This document shows, piece by piece, positions 9,787-19,442 of a stretch of DNA of 64,000 bases. The notes beneath the pieces were generated by a model. The model was not told where the DNA came from. It was given only the letters and a program-made list of their open reading frames with translations, and ran no database searches. Positions within the stretch are counted from its first letter, which is position 1, and every line of letters starts with the position of its first letter. Where the stretch lies: contig CALJEK010000001.1 in the NCBI GenBank assembly GCA_938074445.1, positions 157,529-221,528 on the forward strand, given 5' to 3'. A program made the position numbers and the translations under genes. Origin of the DNA: Candidatus Kryptoniota bacterium. Its GTDB lineage: Bacteria; Bacteroidota; Ignavibacteria; Kryptoniales; Kryptoniaceae.

Positions 9787-10884
9787 ATGGTAAAAGTAAT
9801 GATAGCAGGTGGCGGAACTGGTGGACATATTTTCCCTGGAATAGCAATTGCTGACGCGGTTAAAAAAATTGAACCTGACGCTGATATAATTTTTGTTGGG
9901 ACGAAAGGAAAAATTGAATCGAGGGTTGTTCCGAAGGCTGGTTATAAATTTGTACCTATTTGGATTTCCGGGCTTAGGCGTTCGCTTGACTTAAGAAATT
10001 TGCTATTTCCATTGAAGCTCATTGTAAGTTTAATTCAGTCTTTTTTGCTCGTAAAAAAGTATAAACCTGATGTTGTTGTGGGAACAGGTGGATATGTAAG
10101 TGGTCCAGTTGTGTTTGTTGCTTCTTTGCTTGGTGTGCCAACTTTAATTCAGGAACAAAACAGTTATCCTGGGATAACAACTCGTTTTCTCTCGACCTTT
10201 GTTGATGAAGTTCACATAAGTTTTGAAGCAAGTCGAAAGTATTTGAAAAGAAAAGATAATGTTTTTCTTACTGGGAATCCGGTGAGAAATAGTTTAAAGA
10301 TTTATCCGAAGGGTGAGGCTTTGAAATTTTTCGGGCTCGATGAAGGTAAAAGGACATTGTTTGTGTTTGGCGGGAGCACTGGAGCAAGGTCAATAAATGA
10401 AGCGATGCTTGAAATAATCGATGAACTTGTTAAAACAGGCATACAAGTAATTTGGCAAACCGGCATGCTTGACTTCGAAAGGGTTAAGAGTAAATGTGAA
10501 GGGATGAGCGGAGTTAAAATTTTTCCGTTTTTAGATGAAATTGACTATGCTTATTCAGCCTGTGATCTTGTCGTATGTAGAGCTGGGGCGACGACGATTT
10601 CTGAAATTACTTATTTTGGTGTTCCTTCAATTCTTGTGCCGTATCCATTTGCAGCTGCGAATCATCAGTATGAAAATGCAAAAGTTTTGTTCGAAAGAGG
10701 AGCTGGTGAAGTTTTGCTTGATTCAGAATTAAAGTTGAGATTGAAAGAGAAAATTTTAAACTTGATTAATGACAATCAAAAATTGGATTTGATGCGAGAA
10801 AATGCTAAGTCATTGGCTAACCTGGAGGCTGGAAATATAATTGCAAAGTCAATTTTAAAATTGGCAAAGGGTGAAAATGTTTAG
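9787..10884 (+). CDS. murG: Lipid II synthase MurG
   Basis: A 365-residue GT28 glycosyltransferase that transfers GlcNAc to lipid I on the inner membrane face. It shows the N-terminal glycine-rich loop GGGTGGHIFPGIA (about 8-20), the second loop GGSTGARSIN (about 195) and the UDP-GlcNAc binding region CRAGATTISEI (about 264). It starts one base after ftsW, and its end overlaps murC. Confidence 0.96.
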   Translation: MVKVMIAGGGTGGHIFPGIAIADAVKKIEPDADIIFVGTKGKIESRVVPKAGYKFVPIWISGLRRSLDLRNLLFPLKLIVSLIQSFLLVKKYKPDVVVGTGGYVSGPVVFVASLLGVPTLIQEQNSYPGITTRFLSTFVDEVHISFEASRKYLKRKDNVFLTGNPVRNSLKIYPKGEALKFFGLDEGKRTLFVFGGSTGARSINEAMLEIIDELVKTGIQVIWQTGMLDFERVKSKCEGMSGVKIFPFLDEIDYAYSACDLVVCRAGATTISEITYFGVPSILVPYPFAAANHQYENAKVLFERGAGEVLLDSELKLRLKEKILNLINDNQKLDLMRENAKSLANLEAGNIIAKSILKLAKGENV

Positions 10885-12268
10885 CACGGTTAGAAAAATA
10901 CATTTTGTTGGGATAGGAGGAATTGGAATGAGCGGGATTGCAGAAATTTTGCTCGATCAGGGTTTTAAAATTACAGGCTCGGACAAGCAGTTGTCAGATA
11001 TAACCGAGCGACTTGCGAATCTTGGAGCGAAGATTTATGAAGGGCACTCGCCTGAACATATTGAGCCAGATGTTGATGTTGTTGTTTATTCTTCAGCCGT
11101 GAAGTTGGATAATCCTGAAATTCAGGAAGCGATGAGGCGTAAAATTCCCGTGATCCGTAGAGCTGAAATGCTTGCGGAACTTATGAGATTAAAATACGGG
11201 ATCGGAATAGCTGGGACACACGGGAAAACGACGACGACTTCAATGGTTGGGCTTGTTTTAATTGAGGGTGGATTTGATCCGACCGTTGTAGTTGGAGGTG
11301 TGCTTCGTGATTTCGGTGGGACAAATGCACGGCTTGGACATGGGGAATTTATAGTTGTTGAAGCAGATGAATTTGACAAATCTTTTCTTCAGCTTACACC
11401 AACGATTGCTGTCATAACAACGCTTGAACCTGAACATCTTGACTCTTATGGAAATGTTGAGGAGTTAAAGTCGGCTTTTGTTGATTTTGCAAATAAAGTT
11501 CCTTTTTACGGTTTTGTTGTCCTTTGTCTCGATGAGCCGATGATTCAAGATATTATGCCACGGATAAAGAAAAGAGTTATAACTTATGGGTTAAGTGCCC
11601 AAGCGGACGTCCAAGCAGTTGAAATAGAATTTGAAGAAAGACGATCTTCTTATACTTTGGTTTACAAAGGTAAAAACTATGGAAGGGTGAATTTGCAAGT
11701 TCCAGGGCTTCACAATGTTAAAAACTCGCTTGCAGCGATTGCTGTTGGGGTGGAGCTTGGCATTGAACTTGAAAAGGTGAAAAATGCCCTTGAAAAATTC
11801 AGAGGAGTTTATAGGCGGTTTGAGATAAGGGCTAAAGTAGGCGATATAATTGTTGTAGATGATTATGCTCATCATCCAACGGAAATAAAAGCAGTTTTGC
11901 AAGCAGCAAAGGACAGCTGGAGGAAACGTGTAATCGCCGTGTTTCAACCGCATCTTTATTCAAGGACGAGGGATTTTTATCAGGAATTTGGGCGTTCGTT
12001 CTTTAATGCTGATGTATGTGTTATAACTGATGTTTATCCAGCAAGAGAGGAGCCGATCGAGGGTGTAAGTGGAGAGTTGATTGCGATTTCAGCGAGAAAT
12101 TTTGGACATAAAGAAGTTCATTATGTTCGAGATAAAATGGAAATTCCAGATTATGTCTTGAATCTTGTCAATCCAGGAGATATGGTTATATTTATGGGAG
12201 CCGGTGATATAACAAAAATTTGCGGTGATTTCATCAAAAAACTTCGGGAAAAATTTAGGGATGATTAA
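10877..12268 (+). CDS. murC: UDP-MurNAc-L-alanine ligase MurC
   Basis: The first Mur ligase of the pathway, loading L-Ala on UDP-MurNAc. It has the N-terminal motif VGIGGIGMSGIAE and the ATP loop AGTHGKTTTTSM (about 111-122; His in place of the Asn of MurD/E is MurC-typical). The frame opens at GTG 10871, but ATG 10877 fits the family start better and has AAAGGG about five bases upstream. It overlaps the murG end by eight bases. Confidence 0.95.
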   Translation: MFSTVRKIHFVGIGGIGMSGIAEILLDQGFKITGSDKQLSDITERLANLGAKIYEGHSPEHIEPDVDVVVYSSAVKLDNPEIQEAMRRKIPVIRRAEMLAELMRLKYGIGIAGTHGKTTTTSMVGLVLIEGGFDPTVVVGGVLRDFGGTNARLGHGEFIVVEADEFDKSFLQLTPTIAVITTLEPEHLDSYGNVEELKSAFVDFANKVPFYGFVVLCLDEPMIQDIMPRIKKRVITYGLSAQADVQAVEIEFEERRSSYTLVYKGKNYGRVNLQVPGLHNVKNSLAAIAVGVELGIELEKVKNALEKFRGVYRRFEIRAKVGDIIVVDDYAHHPTEIKAVLQAAKDSWRKRVIAVFQPHLYSRTRDFYQEFGRSFFNADVCVITDVYPAREEPIEGVSGELIAISARNFGHKEVHYVRDKMEIPDYVLNLVNPGDMVIFMGAGDITKICGDFIKKLREKFRDD

Positions 12269-13178
12269 TCTTGAGGAAATAAGAGAAATAGTCAAGGGTG
12301 AAATTTTGATCAATGAATCGCTTGCTAAGTATTCAACTTTTAAGATAGGTGGGTTCGCTGACCTATATATTGCGCCGAGGAATATCGATGAGTTGTTGAA
12401 GTTAATTCAATATTTAAAAGAAAAGGAGATCGATTTTATAATTCTCGGGAATGGAAGCAATGTGTTGATAAGCGATGAAGGCTTTAGAGGTGCGGTGATA
12501 AACCTTGAGGCTGGTTTGAACTTTGTGAAAATTGAGGGTGAACTTGTTGTTGCAGGTGCTGGTGTTAAGCTTGCGAAGTTTGTCGATTTTTGTATTGAAA
12601 ACGGTTTTCAAGGAGTTGAAATGATGGCGGGAATACCTGGGACTTTGGGTGGCGCAATAGTTATGAATGCCGGAGCTTATTCAGCTGAGATCTCTGATTA
12701 TCTTGTTGATGTGGATGTGATAAGGGATTTAAACCTCGTTAGATTAAAGAAGGAGGAATGCGGTTTTGGGTACAGGACTTCAAATTTAACAAAGGATGTT
12801 GTTGTTCAAGCGAGGTTTAAATTTCCACGAGGCGATGTTGAGGAAATGAAGCGAAAGAGACGCGAGATTTTAATTAAGCGAAATCAAACGCAACCCGTTA
12901 ATTTTCCCAATGTTGGTAGCGTTTTTAAAAATCCACCTGGAAACTACGCTGGCAAATTGATCGAGGAAGCGGGATTGAAGGGAGTTCAAATTGGCGGTGC
13001 GCAGATCTCCGAAAAACATGCGAATTTTATAATTAATAAAGGAAATGCGACCGCGCGAGATGTTCTTGAATTAATAAAGCTTGCACAGCGAAAAGTTTAC
13101 GAAAAGTTTGGAGTGAAACTTGAACTTGAAATAAAACTGATTGGGTTTGAGGAAGAAGAAATAAAGGATTTAGTATGA
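12261..13178 (+). CDS. murB: UDP-N-acetylenolpyruvoylglucosamine reductase MurB
   Basis: A FAD-dependent reductase that makes UDP-MurNAc. It has a FAD-binding segment (ILGNGSNVLIS, about residue 60), the catalytic-serine loop NVGSVFKNP (about 218-226) and the C-terminal ELEIKLIGF stretch that carries the conserved Glu. The ATG at 12261 overlaps the end of murC by eight bases and has AGGG upstream; the longer frame from 12225 is unlikely. murB between murC and ftsQ, without ddl, is the local arrangement. Confidence 0.95.
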   Translation: MINLEEIREIVKGEILINESLAKYSTFKIGGFADLYIAPRNIDELLKLIQYLKEKEIDFIILGNGSNVLISDEGFRGAVINLEAGLNFVKIEGELVVAGAGVKLAKFVDFCIENGFQGVEMMAGIPGTLGGAIVMNAGAYSAEISDYLVDVDVIRDLNLVRLKKEECGFGYRTSNLTKDVVVQARFKFPRGDVEEMKRKRREILIKRNQTQPVNFPNVGSVFKNPPGNYAGKLIEEAGLKGVQIGGAQISEKHANFIINKGNATARDVLELIKLAQRKVYEKFGVKLELEIKLIGFEEEEIKDLV

Positions 13179-13912
13179 GATTAGCTGAGAGAGAAATAAA
13201 AGGATGGCTGTTTGCTGTTTTTGGTGGATTTTTTGTCGTTTTGATCTTCGGTGCCATGAATTGGCGTGAAAATAGAGTTTTGAATAAAATAATCATTAAA
13301 GGAAATAATGTGGTATCGGAAGAAAAAATAGCTGAGCTCGCTGGTGTCAAGCCCGGCGTTAAACTTATAGATGTTGATTTGTCGGAAGTGAGAGCTAAAG
13401 TTGAAAAACATGATTTTATAAAATATGCCGAAGTTTATATAAACTTGCCGGATGTCCTTTTCATAGAAATTGTAGAAAGAAGACCGATAGCTATGCTAAT
13501 GCATCAAGGTAAGATTTATTACATCGATTCTGACGGTGTTGTTATTTCTTTCGATAGGGTTGGTAAAATATTTTCAGTGCCTATTATAAGTGGGGTGGAT
13601 TATAAACCCATTAATGTTAACTTAGACACTGCGGGTCAATTGAGGAGACAGTTTGAGCTTATAAAGGCTGCGATTGACAAGAAAATTTATAGTTTGATTT
13701 CAGAAGTTAGACTTAAAGATGGCGAATTTATTTTACTGACCTCGGATGGAGCAGTTACTGTTTTTCTTGGCGATGGTGAGCTTGAAAGAAAGCTTATTTC
13801 ACTGAGAGAGTTTTGGTCTCAGGTTGTTCCAACTCGTGGATATCCAGTTTATATTGATTTGCGTTATCATGGGAGGTTATACGCAAAATTTGACAAAAAA
13901 AATAGTGAATGA
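13175..13912 (+). CDS. ftsQ: Cell division protein FtsQ/DivIB
   Basis: A 245-residue bitopic protein with one membrane helix (about 11-31) followed by a POTRA domain (NKIIIKGNNVVSEEKI onward, about 37-105) and the FtsQ C-terminal beta domain. It links FtsL/FtsB to the divisome in the periplasm. It overlaps murB by four bases and precedes ftsA by three bases. Confidence 0.9.
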   Translation: MRLAEREIKGWLFAVFGGFFVVLIFGAMNWRENRVLNKIIIKGNNVVSEEKIAELAGVKPGVKLIDVDLSEVRAKVEKHDFIKYAEVYINLPDVLFIEIVERRPIAMLMHQGKIYYIDSDGVVISFDRVGKIFSVPIISGVDYKPINVNLDTAGQLRRQFELIKAAIDKKIYSLISEVRLKDGEFILLTSDGAVTVFLGDGELERKLISLREFWSQVVPTRGYPVYIDLRYHGRLYAKFDKKNSE

Positions 13913-13915
13913 AAT

Positions 13916-15145
13916 ATGACTTACATAGTTGGATTAGACATAGGCACCAGTAAAGTTTGCGCACTTGTTGCTTTCCTTGAAGAAAATGGAAATATTAATG
14001 TTTTGGGTTTAGCAAAAGTTCCAGCTTATGGACTTGTTCACGGTGGGATAATTAATCTTGAAAGGACATCTGAAATAGTACGTAGTGTTATAAGCATGGT
14101 TGAGAATCAATCAGGAGAAAAAGTAAGAAAAGTAGTTATTGGAGTGGCAGGGGAGGACATAAGTGGAATTTCAAGTATAAGTGTAATTACAACGCGAGCT
14201 CCTGATCATATCATCAAAGAAGAAGACGTTGCGCGTTTGATGGAAGATGCGAAGAATATTCGTTATCCATCTAACAAGATTATTTTGCATACTTTACCTC
14301 AAGAGTTTAAGGTTGATGGGGTTGAAGGTATAAAGAACCCAGTTGGGATGACTGGGATAAGAGTAGAGGCGACGGTTCATATTGTGATGGCGCCGGTATC
14401 TTTGATTGAAAACTTCAAAAGAGCGGTTGGCGGAGCGGGGCTTGAAGTTGAAGGGTTCGTTTTTCAACCGCTTGCTTCAGCGTATTCCGTGCTTGAACCT
14501 GAGGAGATGGAGATAGGGGTTGCTTTAATTGACATAGGGGCTGGTACTACAGATGTTGCGATATTTGAAGATGGAATAATAAGATACTCCGGAAGTTTGA
14601 AAATGGCTGGAGAGGAGATAACCAGAGATATAAGAAAAGCTTTCGGAATTCAGAGGGAACTCGCAGAGAAATTGAAGGTGTCAGAGGGATATGCTTATAT
14701 GGATGCAATTACAGAGGATAAAAGCATTCAGATTCGTAGAATTGGAGAGCGGGGCTCAATTGAAATTACTAGAAAAACGCTTTGTCAAGTGATTCAAGCA
14801 AGGGTTGAGGAAATATTTGAGACTCTTTACGTCAATCATTTGAAAAAGCAAGGTTTTATGAGAAGGAATGTATCTGCTGGAATTGTTTTAACTGGGGGTA
14901 CAGCGCTTCTTAAGGGGATAGTTGAGCTCGCGAGCGAAAAATTTGATTTGCCAGCACGCATCGGCATACCGACTGGGTTTACAGGTGGTTTTGTCAATGA
15001 GGTTCAAAATCCGATATATTCAACTGTTGCGGGTTTAGTTTTGTATAGAGCCGAGAGTATTAAAAAAGGCGATGTGGTTAAGTCAGGCGATGTTAAAAGT
15101 CTAATAAAGAAGTTGACTGAATTCCTTAGGAAAACTTTTAGTTAG
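13916..15145 (+). CDS. ftsA: Cell division protein FtsA
   Basis: A 409-residue actin-fold ATPase that tethers FtsZ to the membrane. The phosphate-1 loop GLDIGTSKVCALVA opens the protein, and the phosphate-2 and adenosine motifs (DIGAGTTDVAIF, about 203; VLTGGTALLKGI, about 325) are intact. The C-terminal KKLTEFLRKTF is the expected amphipathic membrane-targeting helix. It is followed 20 bases later by ftsZ. Confidence 0.96.
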   Translation: MTYIVGLDIGTSKVCALVAFLEENGNINVLGLAKVPAYGLVHGGIINLERTSEIVRSVISMVENQSGEKVRKVVIGVAGEDISGISSISVITTRAPDHIIKEEDVARLMEDAKNIRYPSNKIILHTLPQEFKVDGVEGIKNPVGMTGIRVEATVHIVMAPVSLIENFKRAVGGAGLEVEGFVFQPLASAYSVLEPEEMEIGVALIDIGAGTTDVAIFEDGIIRYSGSLKMAGEEITRDIRKAFGIQRELAEKLKVSEGYAYMDAITEDKSIQIRRIGERGSIEITRKTLCQVIQARVEEIFETLYVNHLKKQGFMRRNVSAGIVLTGGTALLKGIVELASEKFDLPARIGIPTGFTGGFVNEVQNPIYSTVAGLVLYRAESIKKGDVVKSGDVKSLIKKLTEFLRKTFS

Positions 15146-15165
15146 AAATAAATTGGGAGGCTATT

Positions 15166-16341
15166 ATGATGATCTTAGTTGATGAATCAGAGCAATCATC
15201 AAATCTTGGCGCTAAGATAAAGGTTGTCGGTGTCGGAGGGTGCGGATGTAATGCTATTAACACTTTAGTTAAAAAAGGAATTACAGGGGTTGAACTAATA
15301 GGTATAAATACCGATTTACAATCTCTATCTCAATGTAAAGCACCGATTAAAATTCAAGCGGGGAAAAATTTAACAAAAGGGCTTGGCGCTGGTGCAAGAC
15401 CTGAAGTAGGACAAAAGGCGGTTGAAGAGATAAAAGAAGAGATTGAAAAATTTTTGCAAGGCAGCGATCTTGTTTTTATCACCGCAGGAATGGGGAAAGG
15501 AACGGGAACTGGCGGAGCTCCTGTGATCGGTAGTGTAGCTAAAAGCTTGGGTGCGCTTGTCATCGCTATAGTTTACACTCCCTTTGATTATGAAGGCTCT
15601 TTAAGGATGAGGATAGCTGAGGAGGGTTTGAAAAATCTGCGTGAGGTTGTTGATACGCTTATCGTTATAAGCAATCAAAAGCTGCTTGGTATTTCGGGAG
15701 ACGCTGATATTCAATCTGCAATTGAATTAGGCAATGAGGTTCTTTACAATGCCACTCGCGGTATCACTGATATAATAATGAAGTCCGGCATCATTAATGT
15801 TGATTTCAATGATGTTAAAACAATTATGCGTGATATGGGAGATGCTATTCTTGGAACGGGTGTTGCGCAAGGTGAACATAGGGCTATTAAGGCAACTCAA
15901 AATGCGATATCGAATCCACTTATTGAAGGATTATCAATAGTTGGAGCGAAAGGTGTCTTGATTAATTTCGTTGGGAAAGATATTAAATTTAGCGAAGTTG
16001 AAGACGCCATAAAAGTGGTAACTGAAAAAACAGGTGAAGATGTGAATTTGATTCATGGCATCGTAATCGATGAATCTATGGGTGATCAGCTTAGAGTTAC
16101 TGTTATAGCGACTGGACTTAACACATCAACTCACTCGACGAAAAAAACGCCAACCCCGCCTAAAAGGATAACCACGGTTTATGAGAAAACAGAAGACGTT
16201 CAGCGTGGCGAGAATCTAATTGTGCCAAGTTATGTTCGCAGGGGTATTACACTTAACAGAAAGTTTGAAGAAATTGAGAGAGAAAAGGATGATGAAAGCA
16301 TAAATGACAATCCAAGTTTTTTAAGACAAGTTATGGATTAA
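15166..16341 (+). CDS. ftsZ: Cell division GTPase FtsZ (with unusual G-loop residues)
   Basis: A 391-residue tubulin homologue that forms the Z ring. GGGAGG lies about ten bases before the ATG. The T7 catalytic loop is normal (NVDFNDV). The glycine loop near residues 107-116 reads GMGKGTGTGG where the family signature is GGGTGTG, so a Lys replaces the second Gly. The first loop reads VGVGGCGCNAIN where GGGGGN-type sequences are usual. The tail has VPSYVRR and ends NPSFLRQVMD, like FCB-group FtsZ C-terminal peptides. No second ftsZ is in the window, so it is probably functional. Confidence 0.95.
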   Translation: MMILVDESEQSSNLGAKIKVVGVGGCGCNAINTLVKKGITGVELIGINTDLQSLSQCKAPIKIQAGKNLTKGLGAGARPEVGQKAVEEIKEEIEKFLQGSDLVFITAGMGKGTGTGGAPVIGSVAKSLGALVIAIVYTPFDYEGSLRMRIAEEGLKNLREVVDTLIVISNQKLLGISGDADIQSAIELGNEVLYNATRGITDIIMKSGIINVDFNDVKTIMRDMGDAILGTGVAQGEHRAIKATQNAISNPLIEGLSIVGAKGVLINFVGKDIKFSEVEDAIKVVTEKTGEDVNLIHGIVIDESMGDQLRVTVIATGLNTSTHSTKKTPTPPKRITTVYEKTEDVQRGENLIVPSYVRRGITLNRKFEEIEREKDDESINDNPSFLRQVMD

Positions 16342-16382
16342 ATTATAAGTGTGGCAGTGAAAGTGGGAGGAAAATTTTTGAT

Positions 16383-16411
16383 TTGATTTTAAATTTTAAA
16401 AGTCATATATT
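16383..16411 (+). promoter_or_regulatory. Promoter of tRNA-Leu(GAG)
   Basis: TTGATT (16383-16388), a 17-base spacer and TATATT (16406-16411), with the tRNA 5' end 14 bases downstream. The spacing and the position in front of an RNA gene make this convincing. Confidence 0.75.
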
Positions 16412-16424
16412 TAACTACGGTTAA

Positions 16425-16506
<82 letters not shown>

Positions 16507-16635
16507 CTAACCTTCCGATAATTAATTTTTATTAATTTTTTGTCCCCTTCCTTTTTCATATAATTTTGCTTGACAAAATATAAGGAATTTTGCAAATTAA
16601 AGTGCGTTTAAAAATAAAATTGTGGAGGTGTATCT

Positions 16636-19395
16636 ATGCGTCATCTGAGCGCTATTTTAATTTCCCTCCTCAGTTTGGCATTTCTAACCTCCTTAATTCT
16701 TGCTCAAGGTAGTGGTTCTTATACTGCTTCTGTGACAGGTAAAATAGTTGATACTGAAGGTAAACCTATACCTGATGTTGAGGTTATCGCAAAAAATGTT
16801 GAAACAGGTTATACCAGAGGCGCTATTACAACAGCAGGTGGAATTTATAATATCTTATCGGTGCCACCCGGAACTTATGAAATCAGTGCTTTACATGTTG
16901 CTTACGGTAAGCAAACCCAAAAGGTTGAACTTCTCGTGGGCGAAAGGGTTACTGTAAACTTTACTCTGATTCCGAAAGAAATCCAAGTCGGTGAAGTTGT
17001 TGTAACTGCTGAGGCACTTGATTATGAGGTTAAAAAATCGGAACTTTCAGTTCCTATAAGACCGCAACAAATTGAAGCTTTGCCAGTCAATACACGTAAC
17101 TTCCTTGAGCTTATGAGCCTTGTCCCCGGACTTAAACCAATTGGGGCAACGTTTGGTAGTGGCGCAATGCAGCCTACATGGATTGGGTTTTATTTTGAAG
17201 GGACAGAATACAAAAATGAAATTGTTGAAGGTGGACTTGCAGGGCAATTTTTAAGCTCAGGCAACCCATTCCCTCTTGATGCGGTTAGGGAAGCAAGAGT
17301 GATAACTCAGCTTTATAAAGCAGAGTATGCAAAGGCGGGTGGAGGAGTAATAACAGCGGTGTCAAAAACCGGAACAAATGAGTTTCATGGAACCGTCTTC
17401 TTTACATACCGTGATAAAAAACTTAACGCTCGTGGACCTTTTGAAAGGGAGAAACCTGGATTTAAACGTCGTCAAACAGGCATAAGTTTAGGTGGACCAA
17501 TTATAAGGGATAAACTTCACTTCTTTACTTCATATGAGGGAACATTTCTCGACAAGTTTGCAACTGTAGTTGTTGGTCCTCAGTTTTCTAAATATGCTGG
17601 AACATTCCATGTTCCGTTTGGCGGTCATGTTGGGCTTGTGAGGTTAACATTTCAGCCCTCGGTTAATCATTTCCTTGACTTTAGCTATTATGGTAGATTT
17701 GATAGGGATTATATGGGGATTGGTGGTCTCTCTGTGTATGAGAGAGGACGGCTTTTCTATAACAGAGTTTACAACTATGTTTTAAAGCATCAGTATATAA
17801 TTTCGCCAAACCTAATGAACGAGGTAAGGATTAACTTCCAGCGTTATAATTGGGAAATAGCGAATATTGCTCCGTTTCCAACCCCTGGTAAGATTTACCC
17901 AAGTGCGTATATAGGTGCTTTTTCCCACGCTCCTCAGAATTGGTTCCAAGATAGATATGCGTTATATGATGACATAACTTATACAACAGGTAACCACGTC
18001 TTCAAAGGCGGATTTTTCGTTCAAAGATTAAGATACGAAGCCAATCAAAAACTCTACCTGCATCCGATATTTTATTATCTATCTGATGATACAAGTGCTG
18101 CACCATATCAAGCAAGAGTTGGTGTCGGTACGCCAACTGTTGAGAAATGGAATACACAAATCGGAATTTATATCCAAGATGATTGGAATGTCACTCCTTA
18201 TTTAATTTTAAATCTTGGGATAAGGTGGGATTATGAGTCGAACATGATAAATAATGACTTTGCCGTTCCTGACACAGTTAGAAGAGATCTGCAACAATTT
18301 TTCCCTGCAAAGTATTTTTCAACGGGCAAGGATAGAAAACCATATTTAAAAGCTTTCCAGCCAAGATTTGGTTTTTCATATGATATAAGCAAGGAAGGTA
18401 AAACTGTTATCTTTGGCGGAGCCGGAATCTACTACGATAGGCATGTTTGGAATGTCGCTTCTGATGAGATTTTAAGATATACTTGGAAAGTTTATTACCT
18501 TGATTTTGGTCCAGGGAGATTAACTTGGGATGACAAGTATTATAACCGTGATGAGCTTCTAAACTTAATCGCGCAGGGTAGAGTTCCAGCTCCTGAGATT
18601 TTCCTTATTCCTAACGACCTGAAACCACCAATGACAGTTCAATTCAGCATTGGGTTAAGGCAAAGGTTTGGAGATGTGGTAGCGAGCATAAGTTATACAG
18701 GTGTTAGAGGTTATAATGAAATAACGACATATAATGCCAACTGGAAAAACAATTTAACAACCAAATACGGACCAATTCAGGTTTGGACCGATGCAGGCAA
18801 TTCTTGGTATGATGCAATTTACTTTACATTCGACAAACCATACAAACCTGGCTCGTGGGGCTTGAACATAGCTTACACACTTTCATGGACTTATGATGAG
18901 TTCGATAACACGATCTACTATGGTTATTTGTACTATACCAATCCTGATATGTTAAAGAAGGCACCATCCACACTTGACGAAAGACATCGCATTTCGGTTA
19001 ATGGAATAGTTGAGCTTCCATTCGGATTTAAGTTGAGTGGTTGGGGAACATTCGCAACCGGTAGACCCTATCTTGTATTTACTGGAACTGATGACAATAA
19101 TGATGGAGTCATTGGGAACGATTATCCACCTGGGTTAGGTAGAAACGCTGGTAGAGTTCCTGGACAAAGATTTATATTTAAGTATGTATTTGCCGAAAGA
19201 AACTTTAATTTGCGGTTGTCGAAAGATCTCTCATATCGTGGCTTTACTTTAACATTGATGCTCGAAGCTTTCAATGTATTCAACTGGACTAACTTTGGTG
19301 GTTATGTTGGCAATATGAAGTCTCCATTGTTTGGTAAGCCTACAACAGCAGGTGCCCCAAGGCAAATTCAACTTGGGACAAGAATTAGCTTCTAA
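16636..19395 (+). CDS. TonB-dependent receptor with carboxypeptidase-regulatory-like domain
   Basis: A 919-residue outer-membrane protein. It has a signal peptide (about 1-24, ending LILAQG), an Ig-like regulatory domain (about 32-115, GKIVDTEGKPIPDVEV), a plug-like region (VNTRNFLELMSLVPGLKP) and a long aromatic beta-barrel ending in RISF, with a terminal aromatic residue as usual for barrel assembly. GGAGG lies eight bases before the start. It resembles Oar-like and sugar/peptide receptor families, but no substrate can be assigned. It stands alone without a SusD-like partner. Confidence 0.88.
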   Translation: MRHLSAILISLLSLAFLTSLILAQGSGSYTASVTGKIVDTEGKPIPDVEVIAKNVETGYTRGAITTAGGIYNILSVPPGTYEISALHVAYGKQTQKVELLVGERVTVNFTLIPKEIQVGEVVVTAEALDYEVKKSELSVPIRPQQIEALPVNTRNFLELMSLVPGLKPIGATFGSGAMQPTWIGFYFEGTEYKNEIVEGGLAGQFLSSGNPFPLDAVREARVITQLYKAEYAKAGGGVITAVSKTGTNEFHGTVFFTYRDKKLNARGPFEREKPGFKRRQTGISLGGPIIRDKLHFFTSYEGTFLDKFATVVVGPQFSKYAGTFHVPFGGHVGLVRLTFQPSVNHFLDFSYYGRFDRDYMGIGGLSVYERGRLFYNRVYNYVLKHQYIISPNLMNEVRINFQRYNWEIANIAPFPTPGKIYPSAYIGAFSHAPQNWFQDRYALYDDITYTTGNHVFKGGFFVQRLRYEANQKLYLHPIFYYLSDDTSAAPYQARVGVGTPTVEKWNTQIGIYIQDDWNVTPYLILNLGIRWDYESNMINNDFAVPDTVRRDLQQFFPAKYFSTGKDRKPYLKAFQPRFGFSYDISKEGKTVIFGGAGIYYDRHVWNVASDEILRYTWKVYYLDFGPGRLTWDDKYYNRDELLNLIAQGRVPAPEIFLIPNDLKPPMTVQFSIGLRQRFGDVVASISYTGVRGYNEITTYNANWKNNLTTKYGPIQVWTDAGNSWYDAIYFTFDKPYKPGSWGLNIAYTLSWTYDEFDNTIYYGYLYYTNPDMLKKAPSTLDERHRISVNGIVELPFGFKLSGWGTFATGRPYLVFTGTDDNNDGVIGNDYPPGLGRNAGRVPGQRFIFKYVFAERNFNLRLSKDLSYRGFTLTLMLEAFNVFNWTNFGGYVGNMKSPLFGKPTTAGAPRQIQLGTRISF

Positions 19396-19405
19396 TAATT
19401 CAACA

Positions 19406-19440
19406 CCCCCTCTTTCATTTGGAAAGAGGGGGCTTACATT
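19406..19440 (+). terminator. Rho-independent terminator after the TonB receptor
   Basis: An 11-base perfect stem (19406-19416 with 19422-19432), loop ATTTG, followed by CTTACATTTTTT. It lies between convergent genes and may also act weakly on the minus strand. Confidence 0.85.
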
Positions 19441-19442
19441 TT

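Noticed and set aside
16570..16620. TTGACA at 16570 as promoter of the TonB receptor
   Set aside because: No acceptable -10 at 16-18 bases; TTGCAA at 16590 with TAAAAT at 16615 has a 19-base spacer. Ambiguous, left out.
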